Origin: Rhizobiaceae bacterium
GTDB taxonomy: Bacteria; Pseudomonadota; Alphaproteobacteria; Rhizobiales; Rhizobiaceae
Length of the DNA: 64,000 nt
NCBI GenBank assembly: GCA_019635775.1
Contig: JAHBYU010000009.1
Location: forward strand, 124,001-188,000
Direction of reading: 5' to 3'
Position numbers and translations under genes: made by a program. Under the pieces are notes generated by a model. It was given only the letters and a program-made list of their open reading frames with translations, was not told where the DNA came from and searched no databases. Of this stretch, positions 47,765 through 56,580 are shown in pieces. Within the stretch, counting starts at the first letter, position 1. Every line of letters begins with the position of its first letter.

Positions 47765-49795
47765 TCAACCGGCCCCGGCCTCCACGATCTCCGGCGCGTC
47801 GGGTACGGTTTCATCGAATATCCGGGACCAATCGATGTTCCTGGCGCCGGTTCGGGCGGCTTTGGCCCGTGCCTGGACGAGCGCGCTCAGCTTGCGCGCC
47901 GCCGGCACGAAGCGGGCATCAATGGAATCGAGAGACGTACTCGCCGCCGGTGCCGGCAGCGTTGCCTTGCCACCGCTCGCCGATTTTCGCCTCTCGGGCA
48001 TCTGTCGCGATAATCCGGCATTGGACTGCAAGCCGGGAATAGGAGCTTCCTGCTTTTCCACACGCTCCGGTGTTTCATCCGGCGGTCGGTTGCCCTCAGC
48101 CTCGACTGCGTATGCCGAGGTCGTCGCCGGTACCGGCCGCTGCGGCAGGAACTCCGTTGCAGGCACGTCGGGCAGGTTCATCCGCGATAGCCTCTCCATC
48201 TCCTTGAACGGCATCGTCCGGAAGAACCGCAACTTGTCCGCGAAGACCGGTCCCTGGCCTTCGGCCAGAATGATCATCTTGTCGCCCGACATCTGCCGGA
48301 CCTCCTGCGGCATCATCAGGTCACGCTCACGAAGCTGCTCGACCTTAGTGCGACGATGCAGGCCCATCAGCTCGATCGTGCGGGATTCGGTCTTGTAGCG
48401 GACGGTGCGCTTGCCCAGTCCCTTGGAAACGGCTTCCGCCGTCACCTGGTCATTGGCGCCGAGAACCAACTGATAGCCGCAATTGCCCATCAATGAATGG
48501 CGGGAGGTCTCGCCGTAGATCTCGTCCAGGTTCTTGAGGTCCTGGATTACGAAGGCCATCTTCACATTGTACCCGGCCACATAGGGCAGCTTGGTCGTGA
48601 TCTCAGTCATTTTCTTCAGCTGCCGGAACTCATCGAGCAGGAAGTACACAGGAACCGAACGCTCCGTGTGCTCAAGCATCAGTGTATCGAGGGTCTGTTG
48701 TACAAAAAGTGCCAGCAGCGGCCGCAGCAGCGTGATGTCGGTAACATTGGGCGCAAGATAGATCGAGATCGGGCGACGCTTCAGGGCGCGCAGATCCATG
48801 TCGGTGACGGACGTCGCTGCCACGACACGTTCGTTTCGGAATGGACGCAGAGCCTTCTGTATATCGAGCAGCGCGGATGCGGCGGCACGTTCTGATAGCG
48901 CGATGTAGGCGTTGAAGCTCTCTACGGTGAAGCGAGACAGGTAGGGCTCACGCTCCTTGATGAGCGTCATCATGGCTTGCAGATTTGCGCCACTGTTGAA
49001 GAAAGATGTGACCTCGCCGAGGTTGCGATGTCCCTCGTAATAGACGCTTTCGTTGATATAGCTGATGGCGCCGGCGATGACCTGCTGGGCGGTAGCCTGC
49101 CAGATCGAATTCTCGGATTCGGTCACTTCCGGAACGAGGATCGCGGCCATGTTTTGAATGTCGGTGGTGCGGTCGCCGCGATCCGCGCGGATGAAGTCGA
49201 GCGGATTGTAGCGATGCGTTCGTTCCGAGCCAGGCGCAAACAGGAAGACCTGGCTGCCCTTCGATTTGCGATAGCCGGCGGTGCTGCGGAAGATTTCTCC
49301 CTTGAGGTCGGTGACGATCATCGAGCCCTCATGAGAAAGCGCATTGGGAACGACGTAGCATGCCCCCTTCCCCGAACGCGTCGGTCCGATGATGAGATGA
49401 TGGCGGTCGTCGTTGACGCGAAGGATCTGCCGCCCGAACCGGCCAAGGATTTTTCCCTTTTTCCTGAACCAACCATCGCGCCGAAGTGACATCGCGCTCT
49501 GGAAACGGGCATCACCAAGCGGGCTCGTGTTCGCCCGAAGACCGACATAGGCGACGATGCCCGCGACCAGCGCAGCAGGCAGCAGCGATCCAAGCGCTAC
49601 GACGCGAAGAACGCCGCTGTCGCCATAAGCGACGAGCTGCTGAAACGGGGCGAAAGGATTCGTGGTAATTGTGGCCTGCAGAATCCGGCTGTCGCCATAG
49701 AGAAATTGCAACCCAAGGCCATAGGCCAGCAACCAGATGGCGAAGGCGACAGTCAGGCAGAACCCGACATAGAAGATGCGCAGCGAGCCTGTCAT
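47765..49795 (-). CDS. virD4: VirD4-type coupling protein
   Basis: A 676-residue inner-membrane ATPase that brings the relaxase-DNA complex to the secretion channel. Two N-terminal membrane segments (about 10-30 and 62-85), Walker A GPTRSGKG at 137-144 and Walker B YFLLDEFRQL near 396 are present. The C-terminal 120 residues are disordered and Pro-rich. It overlaps virB11 by four bases, so it is the last intact gene of the virB operon. Confidence 0.88.
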   Translation of the reverse strand: MTGSLRIFYVGFCLTVAFAIWLLAYGLGLQFLYGDSRILQATITTNPFAPFQQLVAYGDSGVLRVVALGSLLPAALVAGIVAYVGLRANTSPLGDARFQSAMSLRRDGWFRKKGKILGRFGRQILRVNDDRHHLIIGPTRSGKGACYVVPNALSHEGSMIVTDLKGEIFRSTAGYRKSKGSQVFLFAPGSERTHRYNPLDFIRADRGDRTTDIQNMAAILVPEVTESENSIWQATAQQVIAGAISYINESVYYEGHRNLGEVTSFFNSGANLQAMMTLIKEREPYLSRFTVESFNAYIALSERAAASALLDIQKALRPFRNERVVAATSVTDMDLRALKRRPISIYLAPNVTDITLLRPLLALFVQQTLDTLMLEHTERSVPVYFLLDEFRQLKKMTEITTKLPYVAGYNVKMAFVIQDLKNLDEIYGETSRHSLMGNCGYQLVLGANDQVTAEAVSKGLGKRTVRYKTESRTIELMGLHRRTKVEQLRERDLMMPQEVRQMSGDKMIILAEGQGPVFADKLRFFRTMPFKEMERLSRMNLPDVPATEFLPQRPVPATTSAYAVEAEGNRPPDETPERVEKQEAPIPGLQSNAGLSRQMPERRKSASGGKATLPAPAASTSLDSIDARFVPAARKLSALVQARAKAARTGARNIDWSRIFDETVPDAPEIVEAGAG

Positions 49796-50823
49796 GGTGC
49801 AACCATCCCTTCACGCGCGAAAAAGATCTCCGAGACCCCACGACGGCCCCCTTCCCTGCGCAGTTGCACGACGATCGGGATGACGCTCCGGATGTAGGAG
49901 ATGAGATCCGCCTTGGGATAGGCGGCCGATAGCCCCGACTGCATGACCATCATGGCGAGCTGTTCATAGGCGCCAAGCGGCGTGTCGGCATGGACGGTCG
50001 ACATGGATCCCGGGTGTCCAGTATTGATCGCACGCAGGAAGGCGAAGGCTTCTGATCCTCTGACCTCCCCGACAAAGAGCCGATCGGGCCGCATGCGCAA
50101 CGAGGCCTCGAGCAATGACTGGATCGTCACGCTCGCCGTTCCCTGGTCGCCACGGGACGCGAGCAAATGCACTGCGTTCTTCTGGGGCGGAAACAGTTCA
50201 CGCGTGTCTTCCAACGTGATGATGCGCTCGTGCGGGTCGACGGTCTTAAGACAGGCGTTGAGGAATGTCGTCTTTCCGCTGGAGGTGCCACCGCTGATCA
50301 GGATCGAGACGCGATTGACGATCGCCGTGCGGATAAAGCCATAGATATCCCGGGTCGAGAGCCGGTCTATCAAGGCCTGCTCAGTCTCGCTGAGCCCGCC
50401 TACGGCAACCGCCACCTGATCGAGCGCCCCTTGGTCGCGGTAGTCTTCTAGGGTGTAATTGCTGATGACCTGCTTGCGAATAGAGACGGCGCCGCCGTTG
50501 GCCGCAGCTGGCGGGAGGACAACCTGTATTCGCTCTCCTGTCGGCAGGGCGGCGCTGAGGATAGGACTCGACCGGTTGATGAACTGGTTGGTCGTTGCCG
50601 CGACGCGCTCGCCGATGTTGACGATCTCGTCGGCCGTGAGCTCGGATATCTCATAGTGTTCCATGTGGGCCGAGCCGAGGCGCTCGACATAAACTTGGCC
50701 AGGGGAGTTGATAGAGATCTCGACAACCTGACTGTCGTCAAGAAATGGCCGCAGCGGCTCAAGCGCCCGGTTCAGGAAATGGTGCTTCTGCTCGGCGGCG
50801 AAGCTAGTCGAGATTTCGTTCAC
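49792..50823 (-). CDS. virB11: VirB11 secretion ATPase
   Basis: A 343-residue hexameric traffic ATPase of the secretion system. Walker A GGTSSGKTTFLN begins at 178; ITLEDTRELF (Asp box), RMRPDRLFVGEVRG (Walker B region) and GHPGSMSTVHA (His box) follow. It acts on the cytoplasmic face, switching the system between pilus assembly and DNA export. It overlaps virB10 and virD4 and is cotranscribed. Confidence 0.9.
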   Translation of the reverse strand: MNEISTSFAAEQKHHFLNRALEPLRPFLDDSQVVEISINSPGQVYVERLGSAHMEHYEISELTADEIVNIGERVAATTNQFINRSSPILSAALPTGERIQVVLPPAAANGGAVSIRKQVISNYTLEDYRDQGALDQVAVAVGGLSETEQALIDRLSTRDIYGFIRTAIVNRVSILISGGTSSGKTTFLNACLKTVDPHERIITLEDTRELFPPQKNAVHLLASRGDQGTASVTIQSLLEASLRMRPDRLFVGEVRGSEAFAFLRAINTGHPGSMSTVHADTPLGAYEQLAMMVMQSGLSAAYPKADLISYIRSVIPIVVQLRREGGRRGVSEIFFAREGMVAP

Positions 50824-52021
50824 GACGGATCTCCCTCAGTGCCTCGGTGACGGGATCCTCGTACATGGCAGAAAAATCGAGGTCCTGGCGGACGAAGACA
50901 AAGATGCGCTCGCCCTGGCTGACGCTGATTGTCGGGGGAATGCGCAGGGAGTCTCCCAATGCCTGGTTGGCCATGTCGGAGAAGGTCTGCGCGAGGGTCT
51001 CGCGGGCCAGTTCCTCCGCGTTCTGCGCATCGTCGCTATCTCCGGCCGCGGCCTCGCTACCGTAACCGGTCAGGTAGCTGGCACCGGCGCCGACGACTGA
51101 AAGCAGGATGGCTGCACCGAACCGCTCTCGGAATTTTTTGTCGACGCGTCCGGTCAGGCCGGCGCGACCCAGACTGTCGGCGCCGATCGAGTTGAGCCGG
51201 ACCGACACCCCGTCATCACGCAGCATGCGGGTCCAGACGACGAAGATCCGCGTCTGGCCACGTGTAATCTCGGACTGGTATTCGCCGATGAGCCTTGTGC
51301 CGGTGGGGATCAGAACGCGACGGCCGTCGAAAGAGTAGACATCCTGCGAGACGATCGCCCTCACCTGCCCAGGAAGGTCGCTGACAATGGCCGTCTCCAG
51401 GATGCCGGGGATCAGCGTGCCCTCGGGAACAAGGGCGTCGATGCGCTCGATCTTCCGAGCCTTGGCGCTGCGGTCACCAATGCTCGACGCCGCGGCAAGG
51501 AATTTGCTGCTTCGATCCTCACCGGCAACGGTGAGCCCCTCGCCTTCTCCGCCGGTGAGGCTGCCTGGTCCGCTTGATGCCGGATTGTCGAGTACGACGA
51601 GGTTCGAACGAAATCGAGCCGGGAATTCCTCAGGAGGCGTCTCGGCCGCCTCTGGCGGCGGTGGGGTCGTACCCGGAACAGGCGGCGGTGGGACCTCAAA
51701 CTCAGTCGTATCGACTTCTTCGGCGGGAGGTGGCGGCGGCGGAGGAGGTATCTGCACGATCTCTGGAGCCGGAGATTCTGGTTCCGGCTCACCCTCGCGC
51801 AGGAAGGATGGCGGGCGAAACGTCGTGGTCGTGAACTCCTCGTCTCCGTCGAGCATGTCGCGCGCCGGCGGCTGCCTGCCGGCGAGGACCATGTATCCGG
51901 CCACGAGGCCGAGCAGGACCAGAATAGCACCGCCGACGAGTTGTTTGCGGCGAACCGCATTGTCGGCGATGACGGGATCGTCGCTTTGACCAAGGGCTTC
52001 GAGTTCGGGCGAGCGCTTCAT
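50804..52021 (-). CDS. virB10: VirB10 channel protein
   Basis: A 405-residue protein spanning the envelope. It has a short cytoplasmic N-terminus, one membrane segment (VGGAILVLLGLVAGYMV, about 28-45), a Pro-rich periplasmic stalk (about 85-125), and the conserved TrbI/VirB10 beta-barrel domain (about 190-380, including RVLIPTGTRLIGEY). It forms the core channel with VirB9 and a lipoprotein and senses ATP use by VirD4/VirB11. It overlaps virB9 and virB11. Confidence 0.9.
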   Translation of the reverse strand: MKRSPELEALGQSDDPVIADNAVRRKQLVGGAILVLLGLVAGYMVLAGRQPPARDMLDGDEEFTTTTFRPPSFLREGEPEPESPAPEIVQIPPPPPPPPAEEVDTTEFEVPPPPVPGTTPPPPEAAETPPEEFPARFRSNLVVLDNPASSGPGSLTGGEGEGLTVAGEDRSSKFLAAASSIGDRSAKARKIERIDALVPEGTLIPGILETAIVSDLPGQVRAIVSQDVYSFDGRRVLIPTGTRLIGEYQSEITRGQTRIFVVWTRMLRDDGVSVRLNSIGADSLGRAGLTGRVDKKFRERFGAAILLSVVGAGASYLTGYGSEAAAGDSDDAQNAEELARETLAQTFSDMANQALGDSLRIPPTISVSQGERIFVFVRQDLDFSAMYEDPVTEALREIRRERNLD

Positions 52022-52830
52022 CAGTTTCCGCTCCGACGCCGGCGTTTAGCCTTTTCGTCCTCAACTGGCCCCAGAACTGCTGGGTCGGGTGTAGCGAAAT
52101 CCGGCTTCCTCAGATTGAAGATGCAAATCCACTGGTCGCCGTCGCGTAGCGTGAATTGCGTCGCGGCGCCGTCAACGACGATGTACTCTCCCTCCCTCCT
52201 GAAGTTCCGCAGCGTTTCAGAGAAATCCGAGTTAACGGCGAAGATCGCGGGTACCCGACGATCGAACTTGAAGTAGGTCTTGTTGCCGTCGTCGAAGACC
52301 ATCAGGGGCTTCAGTCGCGCGTCGCCCGAGAAAGAATAGTCGATATTGACGTTTGCCTTGTCGATGCCAGAGATGTTTGGCCAGGCGGCGCGCTGTTCCG
52401 CCTCTTGTCGCAATGCGGCGTTGAGGTTCTTCTCAGGGTATTGGAAACGGATCCCAAAGACCTTTCGACCCGCTTCAGGGGCAAAATCGTGCAGTTCGAG
52501 ATAGTAGATGCGTTTGTCGGTGACGACGTTCATATTGGTTGTCACGTCCTTCGCGATCGGCTTGACGAACAGGATATTGCCCTTCTCCGCCGGCACGACC
52601 TGCCAGCTTTCGGTGTCCCCGAGCGAGATCGTTTCGAATTTCTCTTCCTCATCGAAGATGATCATGGTCGAGATGCCGTAGGTGGCGAAGACTTGGACGA
52701 CGTTGTTCTCCTGATAAGTTACGGTGGTTACCCGCGGATCGAGAGACCCACCCCTTGGCGTCTGGGCCGCATAGGCATCCCAAAGGGAGCCGACGAAGAG
52801 GAAGGCGGCTGCAACGGCACGGCTTCTCAT
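52021..52830 (-). CDS. virB9: VirB9 channel protein
   Basis: A 269-residue exported protein with a signal sequence (about 1-22). The conserved core includes YGISTMIIFDEEEKFETISL and, near the C-terminus, FRREGEYIVVDGAATQF and the CagX/VirB9 end. It forms the outer-membrane core complex with VirB10. The ATG at 52830 lies just inside the end of virB8, and the stop overlaps the virB10 start by ATGA. Confidence 0.87.
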   Translation of the reverse strand: MRSRAVAAAFLFVGSLWDAYAAQTPRGGSLDPRVTTVTYQENNVVQVFATYGISTMIIFDEEEKFETISLGDTESWQVVPAEKGNILFVKPIAKDVTTNMNVVTDKRIYYLELHDFAPEAGRKVFGIRFQYPEKNLNAALRQEAEQRAAWPNISGIDKANVNIDYSFSGDARLKPLMVFDDGNKTYFKFDRRVPAIFAVNSDFSETLRNFRREGEYIVVDGAATQFTLRDGDQWICIFNLRKPDFATPDPAVLGPVEDEKAKRRRRSGN

Positions 52831-53522
52831 CGGCTGTCCCCCGGTGTCACGGTCTCCTGATCGCGCCGATAGGAATAGACCTGGAAGCCGAGCGGGTTCT
52901 CGAAGCGCCATTCGTTGCGGGTCGGCGTGTCGGTGTAGCGGAAGCGCACGACGGAAATCCAATGGCGGACGATCGATTCCGTATCGCTGCGTTCGTTGGT
53001 AGAGAATCTGACGATCGCCGTGCTGGTGTTTGGGAACGTCACTGATTTGATATCGACGAGGACCCGCTTCAGGCGCCCGTAAACCTTTGCGGGGTTCTGC
53101 GCATTGGCCGCGCTGTAGAGCGTCTGAAGTTCCCGCGCGGCTTCGTCCGCAGACAGGAGCGCGGCGATACCAAAATTCTCGGTGATGGCGTACGGGTCGT
53201 AACCTTCGCGGGCGCGGATGTAGCGCACCACGTTTGCCTGCGTGATTGCCTGTTGTTCTGTGAGATTGGCCGGCCGCGTCAGCCCCGACTTTACCTCGAT
53301 GTAGCCCGTGGTCTGGTCGACGGTGACGACATAGGGCTCGAAACTCTTCAGTGGCAGCATCAGAACCACTGCCAGCAGGCTGAGCAGAGCAATCCCGGCA
53401 AAGACGATCGAGAAGAACCAGGCGACGCGCTCCGATCGCTTCGCCCGCTTGATGATTTCCTGCTCCCAGATGTCGCCTTGCTGGAAATAGGAGCGCAGCG
53501 CGGTTTCGGAATTGTCTGCCAT
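52827..53522 (-). CDS. virB8: VirB8 inner-membrane protein
   Basis: A 231-residue bitopic protein: a short cytoplasmic N-terminus, one membrane segment (WFFSIVFAGIALLSLLAVVL, about 35-54), and a periplasmic VirB8 domain (about 75-225) with REGYDPYAI and NPLGFQVYSYRRDQE. It is a scaffold linking inner-membrane and core components. It overlaps virB9 by four bases. Confidence 0.88.
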   Translation of the reverse strand: MADNSETALRSYFQQGDIWEQEIIKRAKRSERVAWFFSIVFAGIALLSLLAVVLMLPLKSFEPYVVTVDQTTGYIEVKSGLTRPANLTEQQAITQANVVRYIRAREGYDPYAITENFGIAALLSADEAARELQTLYSAANAQNPAKVYGRLKRVLVDIKSVTFPNTSTAIVRFSTNERSDTESIVRHWISVVRFRYTDTPTRNEWRFENPLGFQVYSYRRDQETVTPGDSR

Positions 53523-53567
53523 CCCTGCCCTTTTCTAGTCGTTCTGGATCCTGTATCGCCTTGCCGA

Positions 53568-54575
53568 TCAGGGTTGCCTTGGGGTTCCGTTGGATGTGAT
53601 CGCGCGCTGCATGGAGGCGCCCGCGCCATTCGGTGGAGAATGAAGTCGCGCCTGAACCCGGTGCACAGCGGCCTGTGTCTGACGGGCGGATACTCCGATT
53701 GCGCGGCGGCCCCAAAAGATGCTTCTCGCTGTCAGCTGCCGCGAACGCGGACCTATAGGTGTTGCTAGGCCGCCCGCTATGCCCTGCGCCAGCGATTGCA
53801 CCTGCAGAAGGACAAAACTGCCGGCTAGGCAAAGCATGATGAAGGCCGCGAAATCACTCAGTTTCAACTCGCGATCGCCAGAGATGCTATCGATCGTCGT
53901 AAGTTCTGGCTCCATCGCTGCGATCAAGAACGCGGCAATCACATAGACGAACAAGGGAATGATTGCGTAGAGCAGCGCCTGATTAAGCCACCCCATCGCA
54001 TAGCTACGTGTCGCATCGAAAAAGAAGCAGGCGATGAAGATCGGCGCTGTGCCAAGCAAAACCCACAGCACGACCTTGGCCAGAACGAGGATTCCAAGCG
54101 CGATTGCGACGAACAAACCAGCGAAGACCATAATGATCATGCCGATCAAAGCAGGCAGGACGGAGAGATAGCCCGCCTGTTCGGAGAAGGCTGCGGCCGC
54201 GATGTTGGCTGTCTCCCAGATCTGCGACAGCCCATTGGTGGGCTCGGTGACCCCAGTGCCAGAGGCCGCCAGGATAGCGCGGCCAGCGGCTTCTGGAACC
54301 TTGGTCAGCCAGTCGTAGACGAGATCGTTGAAGTTCGACCAGGTGCTGACCAGGACCAGAATCACCAGCACACGCACCAGTCTTCCTATGATCTCGGCGA
54401 CGCTCAAGCGTGACGTTCCGAGGAAAAGCTGCAGGCCGTAGAACAGGACAGCGAGGATGAAGAGTAGGCGAAGGAGAGGCTCAAGGTCCTGGCTCAAAGC
54501 CTCATAGGCACTTTGGGAAAAATTCTGTCCCGAAGCGTCGATCCGATCCAGTAGTTCGCCAATGAAGTCGTCCAC
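53568..54575 (-). CDS. virB6: VirB6 polytopic membrane protein
   Basis: A 335-residue protein with about six hydrophobic segments between 35 and 260 and the TrbL/VirB6 motif region AKVVLWVLLGTAPIFIACFF followed by FDATRSYAMGWLNQ. It forms the inner-membrane part of the DNA channel. The C-terminal 75 residues are Arg-rich and probably disordered. It is 45 bases upstream of virB8, without a VirB7 gene between. Confidence 0.87.
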   Translation of the reverse strand: MDDFIGELLDRIDASGQNFSQSAYEALSQDLEPLLRLLFILAVLFYGLQLFLGTSRLSVAEIIGRLVRVLVILVLVSTWSNFNDLVYDWLTKVPEAAGRAILAASGTGVTEPTNGLSQIWETANIAAAAFSEQAGYLSVLPALIGMIIMVFAGLFVAIALGILVLAKVVLWVLLGTAPIFIACFFFDATRSYAMGWLNQALLYAIIPLFVYVIAAFLIAAMEPELTTIDSISGDRELKLSDFAAFIMLCLAGSFVLLQVQSLAQGIAGGLATPIGPRSRQLTARSIFWGRRAIGVSARQTQAAVHRVQARLHSPPNGAGASMQRAITSNGTPRQP

Positions 54576-54584
54576 CGCCCTGCC

Positions 54585-54809
54585 CTATTCTTCGTCCCCG
54601 ATCGCCAGCTCCTCGACGGCTGCCAATGCCGCTGCCCTGTCTGGATTGATCGACCGCATCGGCCCGCAATCGTCTCCCGTGCTGGCAAAGCTCGTGAGAT
54701 TTGCCGGTCGCTTGCACGGTGCGGTTTTCTCGCGTGGCGTGCCGCATCCGCTGACCAGCGCGGCCAGGATCAGCACCAGAGCTGTTGCGGTGCATTGCCA
54801 GCTTCTCAT
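54585..54809 (-). CDS. Lipoprotein (VirB7 or Eex type)
   Basis: A 74-residue lipoprotein with a clear lipobox (LVSGC, Cys near 22) after a hydrophobic signal, then a short mature part with two more Cys (CKRPANL, DDCGP). Its place between virB5 and virB6 is that of the entry-exclusion lipoprotein in pKM101. No other VirB7 candidate exists in the operon, however, so it may be the VirB7 that stabilises VirB9. Both remain open. Confidence 0.65.
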   Translation of the reverse strand: MRSWQCTATALVLILAALVSGCGTPREKTAPCKRPANLTSFASTGDDCGPMRSINPDRAAALAAVEELAIGDEE

Positions 54810-55504
54810 TCGTACCGCAGTGCCTTCTTTGTATTTGACATGTCAGTCAACTTGCGCTGGTTTTCCGCATGCAGCGATTGCACACCGGCGTTCAGAACGC
54901 CGATCATCTCGTTCAACGTCAGGCCCGTCTGGACCTGAAGCTGCGTGTTCTGGTCGATTGACCCCTTGATGTCCTCGGCCTTGCCGATTTCCCCACCAGC
55001 GCTTTCGAGCGCGGAGCGGCGTGTTTCGACCGCCTGTTGCGAACCCGTGATCAGGGCCGAGACGCCCATGACCGTTTTCATGAGCTCCTCATAGGATTTG
55101 TCGCTGGCAAGCGAACTGTTCTCTTTGCCCGATAGGGAGCGAACGAGCTGAAGGCCGTTGATGAAGAGCGTGGCCACTTCTACGACTTTCGGGTCGAGCG
55201 ACCCGAAATCGGCAATCCCGCTGTTGAGAATGCTTTCGAACGAGGGCATCGACGACACGCTGAAGCCGTTGCCGATCGCGATATCCTTCAAAGCGCCGGC
55301 ATCGTTCCCGCGGTCTCCGGTGACCGCCTTGAGGGTCTCCTCGACAGTGGTAAGGATTTCCTTGTTCGTATCGAGGATCTTGCCGGTCTTTTCGGCGGTG
55401 TCGCGCGCGACGGCGTAGTTGGTCTTGTCGATGACAGGAATGTCGGCCGCGGCCTGTGCGATGCCCGCCCCGATCCAGGCCAGGATTGCCAATGAACGTT
55501 TCAT
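54806..55504 (-). CDS. virB5: VirB5-like pilus component
   Basis: A 232-residue exported protein with a signal peptide (about 1-19). The mature part is helical (YAVARDTAEKTGKILDTNKE and a later SIDQNTQLQVQTGLTLNEMI), as in the VirB5/TrbJ family of minor pilins at the pilus tip. The ATG at 55504 is preferred; an upstream in-frame ATG at 55519 gives an odd N-terminus. It overlaps the lipoprotein gene by four bases. Confidence 0.82.
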   Translation of the reverse strand: MKRSLAILAWIGAGIAQAAADIPVIDKTNYAVARDTAEKTGKILDTNKEILTTVEETLKAVTGDRGNDAGALKDIAIGNGFSVSSMPSFESILNSGIADFGSLDPKVVEVATLFINGLQLVRSLSGKENSSLASDKSYEELMKTVMGVSALITGSQQAVETRRSALESAGGEIGKAEDIKGSIDQNTQLQVQTGLTLNEMIGVLNAGVQSLHAENQRKLTDMSNTKKALRYE

Positions 55505-55515
55505 CATAGTCTCCA

Positions 55516-56580
55516 TCACTGTGTCTTGAAGAGCAGTTCCGCCTGCGCGTCGATACGCTGAACGCAGGCCTTGGCATCGGAATCCCAGACGAGACCTTCC
55601 CGCTCGTCGCAGAAGCCCGCGACCGGCCGATCGTCGTCATTGCTGCCCGTTTCGTAACGGGTCGATCGGTTCGCGCCGGACAAGTCGCCGAGCGTCATGG
55701 CATTGCTGGAGTTCGTCAGATCGGCGAACGCCGTGGAGAGCAGGATCAGCCGGTTGATAAGCTCGATGTTCGCGTTGCGCGCACCCGAATTGTGATCCCA
55801 GCTGTCCTGGATCGTGCCCGAACCCATGTTGCCGAGTTGTGTCAGCCAGGACGTGACATCGCCGGACCCCTCGCCGATCGCAGCTGTCAGGCCCATCGCG
55901 TTGATCGTGCTGGTCCGAGCACCCGCATAGGCGCCGCCACCGCCATAGTTGAACGGAATGCCGGACTTGTCCGAACCCCCAAATGCCGGCAGCCACCTTT
56001 GGGTTATGTTGGCGACATAGCCCTGCGTCTCCTTGAAGGGCGGGATGCCGCCATATTTGTTCACGTTGCCCGCGCCGGCATTGTATGCGGCAAGCGCCAG
56101 CGAAACGTTGCCGTTGTACTTTCGAAGCTGCTGCTTGTAGTAGCGCGCTCCGCCGCGCAGGTTCTGCTCGATATTGTGGGGATCGACGCCGAGGTCGCCA
56201 GCGGTTCCCGGCATCAGCTGCGCAGGGCCGACGGCGCCCATTGGAGATTTGGCGCAGGGGTTGAAGCGGCTCTCCTGGTAGACGAGCGCCAGGAACTGGT
56301 TTTCGTCGACGCCCTCCTCGCGTGCAATCCGTCGAACTAGTCCGGCGATCGCCGGATTGGCATTCGCCGCTGCGACCGGGTCATCCTTCCGGCCTGCCCG
56401 GTACATCGAGCAGGTCACGCTCTGGTTGTTGACGTAGCGCTCCTCGCCAACCTTCTCGATCTCGCCGGTTTTCTTGTCGCGATCCTCGCGCTCGTCGAGC
56501 ACGGTGCCGTCGATGGTCGGGATATCGGCAAACGCAGGCGATGCCGCACAGACCAGAAGGATGGAAAAACGCCGAATCAT
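55516..56580 (-). CDS. Lytic transglycosylase (second, VirB1-like)
   Basis: A 354-residue exported transglycosylase. A signal sequence (about 1-18) is followed near 85 by the SLT domain: ALVYQESRFNPCAKSPMGAV with the catalytic Glu in QES, GPAQLMPGTAGDLGV and ALAAYNAGAGNV. A long C-terminal extension with Ser/Thr/Asn-rich sequence ends in a Cys-containing tail. It lies between virB4 and virB5, overlapping virB4 by ATGA. Having it in addition to the first transglycosylase is unusual. Confidence 0.85.
   Translation of the reverse strand: MIRRFSILLVCAASPAFADIPTIDGTVLDEREDRDKKTGEIEKVGEERYVNNQSVTCSMYRAGRKDDPVAAANANPAIAGLVRRIAREEGVDENQFLALVYQESRFNPCAKSPMGAVGPAQLMPGTAGDLGVDPHNIEQNLRGGARYYKQQLRKYNGNVSLALAAYNAGAGNVNKYGGIPPFKETQGYVANITQRWLPAFGGSDKSGIPFNYGGGGAYAGARTSTINAMGLTAAIGEGSGDVTSWLTQLGNMGSGTIQDSWDHNSGARNANIELINRLILLSTAFADLTNSSNAMTLGDLSGANRSTRYETGSNDDDRPVAGFCDEREGLVWDSDAKACVQRIDAQAELLFKTQ

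Noticed and set aside
51640-51760. Low-complexity G-rich repeat near 51.7 kb
   Set aside because: It is the Pro-rich stalk of VirB10 read on the opposite strand, a normal feature of the family.
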